64,000 nt of DNA. Source: JAIBJN01 sp963847985. Its GTDB lineage: Bacteria; Actinomycetota; Thermoleophilia; Gaiellales; Gaiellaceae. The notes beneath the pieces are model-generated. The model searched no databases. It was not told where the DNA came from and saw nothing but the letters and a program-made list of their open reading frames with translations. A program made the position numbers and the translations under genes. How positions within the stretch are numbered: the stretch's first letter is position 1; each line of letters opens with the position of its first letter. The stretch is taken from contig CAWKBS010000007.1 of assembly GCA_963847985.1 (NCBI GenBank), positions 62,001 through 126,000 of the forward strand. Reading direction: 5' to 3'. Shown here one piece after another: positions 58,342 through 64,000 of this stretch.

Positions 58342-59337
58342 ATGGCCTCGCCGACCTCGCGCCTGCTCGAGCTGCTCGAGGCACTCCAGTCGCGCCCCGT
58401 CGCCACCGGCGCCGAGCTCGCCGACCGGCTCGGCGTCGACACCCGCACCGTGCGCCGCTACGTGGTCGCGCTGCAGGACCTCGGCATCCCGGTCGAGGGC
58501 CAGCGCGGCAGCGGCGGCGGCTACCGGCTGCGGCCCGGCTACCGGCTCCCGCCGCTGATGCTGACCGGGGACGAGGCGGTCGTGGTCGTGCTCGGGCTCG
58601 TCGCCGCGCGCCGGCTCGGTCTCGACACCGAGAGCCCAGCGGCGGACGACGCGCTGGCGAAGGTCTTCCGCGTCCTCCCGACAGAGCTCCGCCGCCGAGC
58701 CGAGGCGCTGGAGCGGGCGCTCGGGTTCACGGCCAGCCCAAGTAACAGTCTGTTACTTGGAGGGGCCGAGGTCGGGGGCGCGCCGATCGCCGGGGAGGAC
58801 GTGCTGCTGCTCGCCGACGCGATCCGCAGGCGGCGCCGGATCCGCGCCCGCTACCGCTCGTTCGCCGGGGAGCGGAGCACGCGGGAGCTGAGCCCGCACG
58901 GCCTCGTCGTCCACACGGGCCGCTGGTACCTCGCCGCGTTCGACCACGGCCGTGAGGACGCGCGCACGTTCCGCGTGGACCGCCTCTCCGGCCCGGCGCT
59001 CGTCGACCGTGCGGCCGAGGCGCCGCCCGAGGGCTTCGACCCGGTCGCGCACGTGACCGCATCGCTGGCGCGCGTCCCGTGGACGTGGGAGGCCGAGGTC
59101 CTGCTCGACCTGGAGGTCGAGCGCGCCCGCGAGCGGCTGGGCCCCGTGCTCGCGGAGCTCTCCGAGTCCGAGGGCGGCACGCTCCTGCGCATCCGTGCGG
59201 AGTCCCTCGACTGGCTGGCTGCCACTCTCTCCGGGCTGGACTGCCGGTTCGAGATCCGCCGGCCGGACGAGCTGCGGGCGGCCGTCGGCCGGCTCGCCGA
59301 CCGGCTCGCGGCGGCCGCCGGCCAGGCGAGCCGGTGA
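58342..59337 (+). CDS. WYL-domain transcriptional regulator (YafY type)
   Basis: 331 aa from ATG 58342. N-terminal HTH SRPVATGAELADRLGVDTRT then VRRYVVALQDLGIPVEGQRG, glycine-rich wing SGGGYRLRPGYRLPPLML, WYL domain from about 165 (ADAIRRRRRIRARYRSFAG, HTGRWYLAAFDHGRED) and C-terminal WCX part. WYL regulators sense nucleic acid or other small signals. 81 bp from the divergent DUF1579-like gene, which it may control. Confidence 0.88.
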   Translation: MASPTSRLLELLEALQSRPVATGAELADRLGVDTRTVRRYVVALQDLGIPVEGQRGSGGGYRLRPGYRLPPLMLTGDEAVVVVLGLVAARRLGLDTESPAADDALAKVFRVLPTELRRRAEALERALGFTASPSNSLLLGGAEVGGAPIAGEDVLLLADAIRRRRRIRARYRSFAGERSTRELSPHGLVVHTGRWYLAAFDHGREDARTFRVDRLSGPALVDRAAEAPPEGFDPVAHVTASLARVPWTWEAEVLLDLEVERARERLGPVLAELSESEGGTLLRIRAESLDWLAATLSGLDCRFEIRRPDELRAAVGRLADRLAAAAGQASR

Positions 59338-59399
59338 GCGGTGCCTGACGTTTTCGTTTCGGCCGCCCGGGTATCTAGCCCGGCCAAAGGGAGGTATGC

Positions 59400-59465
59400 A
59401 TGTACATCGGTGTCGGAACGCTCGTCATCATCCTCGTCATCATCATCCTGATCCTGCTCTTCTAG
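59400..59465 (+). CDS. 21-aa single-helix membrane peptide
   Basis: ATG 59400 preceded by AAAGGGAGGTATGC, a strong ribosome binding site. Encodes MYIGVGTLVIILVIIILILL plus F. Such tiny hydrophobic peptides recur in bacteria and here, and this one sits alone before a strong terminator. Confidence 0.55.
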   Translation: MYIGVGTLVIILVIIILILLF

Positions 59466-59489
59466 GAACTTCGGCGGCAACGGACCAAG

Positions 59490-59513
59490 GGGCCGGCGAG
59501 CGCTCGCCGGCCC
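59490..59513 (+). terminator. Terminator hairpin after the 21-aa peptide gene
   Basis: GGGCCGGCGAGC followed directly by its reverse complement GCTCGCCGGCCC, then TCGTGCTT. Isolates the upstream transcription unit from the Kdp regulatory genes. Confidence 0.7.
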
Positions 59514-59547
59514 TCGTGCTTCCCGAGCCCCCGGCCGCCCGCGGAGC

Positions 59548-59553
59548 TAGATT
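59548..59553 (+). promoter_or_regulatory. -10 box of a probable leaderless promoter (kdpD-like)
   Basis: TAGATT followed by 6 nt and GTG 59560. Confidence 0.45.
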
Positions 59554-59559
59554 GCGCCG

Positions 59560-60984
59560 GTGAGCGCACTCGACCGGGTCGAGGGCCGACTGACCGGATC
59601 GCGCAGGCAGCGGCGCGCGACCGGGATCCTCTTCAGCATCGCCGTTCTGGCGCTCGTGACCGCCGCGATCTACGTCTGCAAGGCGTTCGTGCCGGTACTG
59701 AGCCTCGGCGTGCTGTACCTCCTGGCCGTGCTGCCCGTCGCCGTGCTCTTCGGGCGCGCCTACGCGATCCCGGTGGCGCTGGCCAGCGCGGCGCTCTTCA
59801 ACTTCCTCTTCCTGCCGCCGCTCTACACCTTCCGCCTCTCGAACGGCGAGCACTGGTTCGCGCTGGCCGTCTACCTCGTCGTCGGGATCGTGGTCAGCGA
59901 CCTGGCGGTGCGCGCGCGACAGCGCGCCCAGGAGGCCGAGCAGCGGGGCCGGGAGGAGGCGCTGCTGGCGCAGATGGCAACCGCGTTCCTCCAGGCCGAG
60001 AACGCCGCCTCGGAGCTCGAGCGCTTCTCGCCGGCGATCGCCGACGTCCTGCACGCGGAGAGCGCCCGCATCGTCCTCGGGCGCAATCCGGAGCCTCCGG
60101 CCGGCGAGTCGCCGCTCGAGCTCGACGCGGGCGGCCGCCGGCTCGGCACGCTCTACGTCCGGGAGGGGGCGGAGTCGAGCCTCGCCATCCGGCGCCGGTT
60201 CCTGCCCGCCCTGGCCTCGCTGATCGCCGTCGCCAGCGACCGCGAGCGGCTCGCGCGCGAGTCGCTCGAGACCGAGGCCCTGCGCCGGAGCGACACGATC
60301 AAGACCGCCGTGCTCCAAGCGGTGAGCCACGATCTACGCTCGCCGCTGACCGCTATCCGTGTCGCCGCCGAGAGTCTCGAGAACCCCGAGCTCTCGCTCG
60401 ACGAGCGTGACCGCCGGGAGCTCCTCGAGACAGTACGGCTCGAGGTGGAGCGGCTCGAGCGCGTGGTCGGCAACCTTCTCGACCTCTCCCGCCTCCAGGC
60501 CGGCGCCGCGGAGCCCCATCGGGAACTGTGGGCGACGGAGGAGCTCCTCGCCCAGGCGCTCGACCAGCTCGGAGCCGGAGCCGGACGGGTCGAGGTGGCC
60601 CTCCCGACGGACGCTCCCGTCGTGGAGGTCGACGCCGTCCAGATCGAGCGCGTCCTCGTGAACCTGCTCGAGAACGCGCTCAAGTTCTCGCCGGACGGCG
60701 AGCCGGTGCACGTCCGTGTGACCACGACCCGCAGCGAGGTGCTCGTGCGCGTGGTCGACCGCGGCACGGGGATCCCCGAGGCGGAGCTCGAGCGCATCTT
60801 CGAGCCGTTCAGCCGCGCTCCCGAGTCCGGCGAGCGCAGCGGCAGCGGCCTCGGTCTCGCCATCGCCAGGGGGTTCGCGAAGGGAAACGGCGGACGCGTC
60901 TGGGCGGAATCGCGCCAGGGACAAGGCGCGTCGTTCGTGCTGGCGCTCCCGCTCGTCGAGGTGCCCGTCGAGGCCGGGGCGTGA
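59560..60984 (+). CDS. kdpD: KdpD-like sensor histidine kinase lacking the N-terminal KdpD/Usp domains
   Basis: 474 aa, versus about 850-900 for E. coli KdpD. The four-helix DUF4118 membrane block is present (YVCKAFVPVLSLGVLYLLAV and AIPVALASAALFNFLFLPPL), then a linker, HisKA with QAVSHDLRSPLTAIRVAAES, and HATPase N-box LVNLLENALKFSP with DRGTGIPEAELERIFEPF and GSGLGLAIARGFAKGNGG. The cytosolic KdpD and Usp domains that sense cyclic-di-AMP/K+ in full-length KdpD are missing. Coupled to kdpE by GTGA. Confidence 0.85.
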   Translation: MSALDRVEGRLTGSRRQRRATGILFSIAVLALVTAAIYVCKAFVPVLSLGVLYLLAVLPVAVLFGRAYAIPVALASAALFNFLFLPPLYTFRLSNGEHWFALAVYLVVGIVVSDLAVRARQRAQEAEQRGREEALLAQMATAFLQAENAASELERFSPAIADVLHAESARIVLGRNPEPPAGESPLELDAGGRRLGTLYVREGAESSLAIRRRFLPALASLIAVASDRERLARESLETEALRRSDTIKTAVLQAVSHDLRSPLTAIRVAAESLENPELSLDERDRRELLETVRLEVERLERVVGNLLDLSRLQAGAAEPHRELWATEELLAQALDQLGAGAGRVEVALPTDAPVVEVDAVQIERVLVNLLENALKFSPDGEPVHVRVTTTRSEVLVRVVDRGTGIPEAELERIFEPFSRAPESGERSGSGLGLAIARGFAKGNGGRVWAESRQGQGASFVLALPLVEVPVEAGA

Positions 60985-61673
60985 GCGGAACGCGGGTGCT
61001 CGTGGTCGACGACGAGCCGCAGATCCTGCGCGCGCTCCAGACGACGCTCCGCGGAGCCGGCTACGAGGTCGACACGGCAGCGACCGGCGAGGAGGCACTG
61101 ACGAAGGCGGCCGCCCGGCGGCCCGAGGCCGTCATCCTCGACCTGGTCCTCCCGGACCGCAGCGGCGTCGAGGTCTGCCGCGAGCTGCGCGGCTGGTCGA
61201 AGGCGCCGATCCTCATCCTCTCGGCCGTGGGAGAGGAGAGCGAGAAGGTGGCCGCCCTCGACGCCGGGGCGGACGACTACGTGACGAAGCCCTTCGGCCT
61301 CGACGAGCTCCTCGCGCGCCTGCGCGCGGCGCTTCGCCGAGCGCGGCCCACCGGGGAGCCGACGATCGAGGTGGGCGACCTGCGCATCGACCTCGAGAAG
61401 CACTCGGTCACCCGCGCAGGCGAGCCCGTCCGCCTGACCCCGCACGAGTTCGCGATGCTCCGCCTCTTCGCCGAGAACGAAGGGAAGCTCCTGACGCACC
61501 GGATGATCCTCCGCGAGGTGTGGGGGCCGGCCTACCAGACCGAGTCGAACTACCTCCACGTGTACGTCTCGCAACTCCGGCGCAAGATCGAGCCCGAGCC
61601 CACGCGGCCGCGCTACATCCTCACGGAGCCCGGCGCCGGCTACCGCTTCGTCGACCCCGCGAACGGTTCTTGA
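60981..61673 (+). CDS. kdpE: KdpE-like response regulator
   Basis: 230 aa OmpR-type regulator. Receiver domain with DDEP acidic pocket, phospho-Asp in VILDLVLPDRSG, KPFGLDEL; C-terminal winged helix with RLTPHEFAMLRLFAENEGKL, LREVWGPAYQTESNYLHVYV and PRYILTEPGAGYRFVD (close to KdpE). GTG 60981. Likely activates the kdpFAC genes 70 bp downstream. Confidence 0.9.
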   Translation: MSGTRVLVVDDEPQILRALQTTLRGAGYEVDTAATGEEALTKAAARRPEAVILDLVLPDRSGVEVCRELRGWSKAPILILSAVGEESEKVAALDAGADDYVTKPFGLDELLARLRAALRRARPTGEPTIEVGDLRIDLEKHSVTRAGEPVRLTPHEFAMLRLFAENEGKLLTHRMILREVWGPAYQTESNYLHVYVSQLRRKIEPEPTRPRYILTEPGAGYRFVDPANGS

Positions 61674-61728
61674 GCCATTCTTTAGGCGCCGAGCGGAAAC
61701 GCTGAGCCTGGTCTAAGCCGGGCCGTCC

Positions 61729-61734
61729 TACCGT
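61729..61734 (+). promoter_or_regulatory. -10 box before the kdp structural genes
   Basis: TACCGT followed by 7 nt and ATG 61742, consistent with a leaderless start. The 61674-61728 stretch is the only space for a KdpE binding site. Confidence 0.4.
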
Positions 61735-61741
61735 GGACGGC

Positions 61742-61825
61742 ATGTACGACCTAGCCTCGATCGCCATCGCCGCCGCCTGCCTGCTCGTCGGGCTCGCCTT
61801 CATCTACCTCTTCGACAGGGTCTAG
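61742..61825 (+). CDS. 27-aa membrane peptide preceding kdpF
   Basis: ATG 61742 encodes MYDLASIAIAAACLLVGLAF then IYLFDRV: one helix with a charged end. Stop directly adjoins the kdpF ATG. Position in the kdp operon suggests a second KdpF-like accessory peptide. Confidence 0.55.
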   Translation: MYDLASIAIAAACLLVGLAFIYLFDRV

Positions 61826-61915
61826 ATGAGCGCGACGGAAGCATTCGGGCTCGCCATCGCACTCGCCGTGTTCGTCTACCTCCTCTACGCGCTCTTCCGC
61901 GGGGAGAACCTGTGA
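61826..61915 (+). CDS. kdpF: K+-transporting ATPase subunit KdpF
   Basis: 29 aa: MSATEAFGLAIALAVFVYLL then YALFRGENL, the size and pattern of KdpF (one helix ending YALxRGExF-like), which stabilises the KdpFABC complex in the membrane. Overlaps kdpA (GTGA). Confidence 0.85.
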   Translation: MSATEAFGLAIALAVFVYLLYALFRGENL

Positions 61916-63621
61916 GCGCGATCTCCATCGGCCAGATCGTCTTCTACGCGGTCGCCCTCGTCGCGCTCGGGCTTCCGCTCGGCCTCTTCATGGCCCGCGT
62001 CTACTCGGCCGAGGGCGGCTTCTTCACAAGCCGGTTCGGCCTCGGAGCCCTGGAGCGCGGCTTCTACCGGATCATCCGCGCCGACCCGACGAGGGAGCAG
62101 GACTGGAAGAGCTACGCCAAGTCCGTCGTCGTCTTCAGCGCCGTCTTCTCGCTCGTGCTCTACGCGCTCCTCCGGCTGCAGAGCCACCTCTTCCTCAATC
62201 CCGACGGGCTCCCCGGGGTCCCGTCGCACATCTCGCTCAACACCACGGCGAGCTTCGTCACCAACACCAACTGGCAGTACTACGGCGGCGAGTACACGAT
62301 GTCGTACCTGAGCCAGATGGCCGGGCTCGCGGTGCAGAACTTCGTCTCGGCCGCCGTCGGCATGGCCGTCCTCGTGGCCGTCATCCGCGGGTTCACGCGC
62401 CGCTCCTCGAAGACGCTGGGGAACTTCTGGCAGGACCTCTACCGGTCGCTCGCCTACATCCTCCTCCCGCTTTCGGTCATCCTCGCGATCGCGCTGATCT
62501 CTCAGGGCGTGCCGCAGACGTTCGACGGCGCCGCCACCGCGACGACGCTCGAGGGCGCCGAGCAGTCGATCGCCCGCGGCCCGGTCGCGTCGCAGGTCGC
62601 AATCAAGCAGCTCGGAACGAACGGCGGCGGCTACTACAACTCGAACTCGGCCGTCCCCTTCGAGAACCCGAACGGGCTCACGAACTTCCTGGAGATGCTC
62701 TCGATCCTCCTGATCCCGGCCGGCCTCGTCTTCATGTTCGGGAAGCTGGTCGGGGCGCGGAAGCAGGGCTACGCGGTCTTCGCGGCCATGTTCGCGATGT
62801 TCGCGATCGGCGTGGCGGTGATCACGCCGCTCGAGCAACAGGGCTCCCAGGTGCTGCAGACATCGGGCGTCGACCTGGACGCGGGGGACGGTCAGAGCGG
62901 CGGGAACATGGCCGACAAGGAGGTGCGTTTCGGGATCGCCAACACGTCCCTCTGGGCGGTCGCGACCACGAACGCCTCCAACGGGTCGGTCAGCGGCGGG
63001 CACGACGCCCTCACCGCGGGCGGCGGAGCCGTGCCCATACTCAACATGTTCACCGGTGAGGTGATCTTCGGCGGGGTCGGCTCCGGCCTCTACGGGATGG
63101 TCTTCTACATCGTCATCGCCGTGTTCGTGGCCGGGCTGATGGTGGGGCGGACACCCGAGTATCTGGGGAAGAAGATCGAGGCGCGAGAGGTGAAGATCGC
63201 CGCCGTCGGCGCGCTCTTCGTCCCCACCATGGTGCTGATCATGGTGGCCGTCTCCGTCGTCACCGACGTCGGCCTGGCCTCCATCTTCAACCCCGGCGCG
63301 CACGGCTTCTCCGAAGCGTTCTACGCCTACGACTCGCAGGGGAACAACAACGGCAGCGCCTTCGCCGGCTACGGCGCGACGGACTTCTCGGCGCGCTTCG
63401 GCACGGTCGCGCTCTACCTCGGCCGCCTCGCCCCGCTGATCGCGGCGCTCGCGCTCGCGGGCTCGCTCGGAGGGAAGAAGATCGTGCCCGCCTCCGCCGG
63501 CACCTTCCGGACGGACGGCCCCACCTTCTCGTTCCTCCTGATCGCCGTCATCCTGCTCACCGCCGGGCTGATGATCTTCCCGGCGCTCGCGCTCGGCCCG
63601 CTCGTGGAGGCGCTCTCCTGA
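61912..63621 (+). CDS. kdpA: K+-transporting ATPase subunit KdpA
   Basis: 569-aa K+-selective channel-like subunit with about ten helices. Selectivity-filter-like loops include SFVTNTNWQYYGGEYTMSYL, LGTNGGGYYNSNSAVPFENP and NTSLWAVATTNASNGSVSGG. The fourth-loop YGATDFSARFGT and the end LALGPLVEAL match KdpA. GTG 61912 overlaps kdpF; its stop overlaps the kdpC ATG (TGATG). Confidence 0.96.
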   Translation: MSAISIGQIVFYAVALVALGLPLGLFMARVYSAEGGFFTSRFGLGALERGFYRIIRADPTREQDWKSYAKSVVVFSAVFSLVLYALLRLQSHLFLNPDGLPGVPSHISLNTTASFVTNTNWQYYGGEYTMSYLSQMAGLAVQNFVSAAVGMAVLVAVIRGFTRRSSKTLGNFWQDLYRSLAYILLPLSVILAIALISQGVPQTFDGAATATTLEGAEQSIARGPVASQVAIKQLGTNGGGYYNSNSAVPFENPNGLTNFLEMLSILLIPAGLVFMFGKLVGARKQGYAVFAAMFAMFAIGVAVITPLEQQGSQVLQTSGVDLDAGDGQSGGNMADKEVRFGIANTSLWAVATTNASNGSVSGGHDALTAGGGAVPILNMFTGEVIFGGVGSGLYGMVFYIVIAVFVAGLMVGRTPEYLGKKIEAREVKIAAVGALFVPTMVLIMVAVSVVTDVGLASIFNPGAHGFSEAFYAYDSQGNNNGSAFAGYGATDFSARFGTVALYLGRLAPLIAALALAGSLGGKKIVPASAGTFRTDGPTFSFLLIAVILLTAGLMIFPALALGPLVEALS

Positions 63622-64000
63622 TGCGGGGGCTCCTCTCGGCAGTCATCGCCGCGGTCGTTTTCACCGCCGTCTTCGGCTTCGCCTACCCCGCGCTCATGAC
63701 CGGCTTCGCCCAGATCGCCTTCCCCGAGAAGGCCGACGGGAGCCTGATCGAGCGGGACGGCCAGGTGGTCGGCTCGCGGCTCGCCGCGCAGGCCTTCACC
63801 GCGCCCGAGTACTTCCACCCGCGGCCCTCCGCCGTCGACTACAACGCGGCCGGAACGAGCTTCGCGAACCTCGGGCCGACGAACCCCGACCTCGCCGCCG
63901 CGGTGGACGAGCAAGCGGAGGCGATCCTCGCGCTCGAGGGCCCGTACAACCCCGGCCTCGAGATCGGCGACATCCCCGTGGACGCCGTCACCACCTCGGG
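63621..64000 (+). CDS. kdpC: K+-transporting ATPase subunit KdpC, 3'-truncated by window edge
   Basis: First ~126 residues only. One N-terminal helix (LLSAVIAAVVFTAVFGFAYP), then PEKADGSLIERDGQVVGSRL, FHPRPSAVDYNAAGTSFANL and GPTNPDLAAAV, all KdpC signatures. It follows kdpA directly, whereas the usual order is A-B-C, so kdpB must lie elsewhere, possibly after kdpC beyond the window. Confidence 0.92.
   Translation, partial: MRGLLSAVIAAVVFTAVFGFAYPALMTGFAQIAFPEKADGSLIERDGQVVGSRLAAQAFTAPEYFHPRPSAVDYNAAGTSFANLGPTNPDLAAAVDEQAEAILALEGPYNPGLEIGDIPVDAVTTS

Overview
The window is high-GC DNA (third codon positions almost always G or C) with tightly overlapping genes (ATGA, GTGA and TGATG junctions). 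Gene content points to an actinobacterium-like organism, most probably class Thermoleophilia. The hints are a split PntAA/PntAB/PntB transhydrogenase, a TrpB2-type tryptophan synthase beta chain, an F420-type Ddn-like oxidoreductase, secreted proteins combining an AADHYLITK start with Gly-X-Y repeats, and several genes whose start codon lies 6-7 nt after a TANNNT box, suggesting leaderless mRNAs. The taxon is inferred; no 16S gene is present.

Layout. 1-3.65 kb: end of a VOC protein, then purM-purN-purH. 3.66-6.4 kb: cystathionine beta-synthase and a cystathionine gamma-lyase/synthase (transsulfuration), separated by palindromic repeats. 6.4-10.5 kb (minus): DUF6457, SDR, glycogen-debranching-like and GT4 genes in one operon. 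10.6-13.4 kb: pntAA-pntAB-pntB. 13.4-17.9 kb (minus): secreted subtilase and a compact methylamine-dehydrogenase-like cluster (MauE/MauD fusion, MauA-like light chain, membrane protein fused to a propeller-like domain). 18-23 kb: VOC protein, DrrA-type ABC exporter with divergent MarR, and trpB2. 23-30 kb: MASE1 sensor kinase (frameshifted), two PH-domain membrane proteins, an RTX-type calcium-repeat protein, a lipoprotein, a Ddn-like enzyme.

30-39.4 kb is the accessory zone: overlapping tiny genes, a degenerate tRNA-Lys with a tandem 3' fragment, tRNA-Glu, two broken collagen-like paralogues, a PAS-LuxR regulator, and a 5.5 kb remnant of an integrative element inserted at tRNA-Val. The element is bounded by a 45-bp copy of the tRNA 3' half and holds an integrase remnant, two Zn/HNH-type small proteins, a GT4 glycosyltransferase and an ABM-like protein.

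39.4-46.6 kb: two divergent ECF sigma factors (one with a zinc-finger anti-sigma), tRNA-Asp, NmrA/AraC pair, alpha/beta hydrolase, HD-domain/LuxR protein. 46.6-51 kb (minus): TPP enzyme, chelatase-type AAA ATPase, VWA protein and an unknown protein. The ATPase-VWA junction carries an A7 slippery run, a hairpin and a purine-rich SD-like stretch, as expected for programmed -1 frameshifting. 51-64 kb: secreted M28 peptidase, GlcD/GlcF-like oxidase with a glucose-dehydrogenase-like enzyme, SRPBCC-MarR pair with an inverted-repeat operator candidate, PhnB-like and WYL proteins, then a short KdpD-like kinase, KdpE and kdpF-kdpA-kdpC (window ends inside kdpC; no kdpB between A and C).

Several reading frames (sensor kinase, chelatase ATPase, collagen-like genes) and the tRNA-Lys carry one- or two-base indels. 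Whether these are real or assembly errors cannot be decided from sequence alone.
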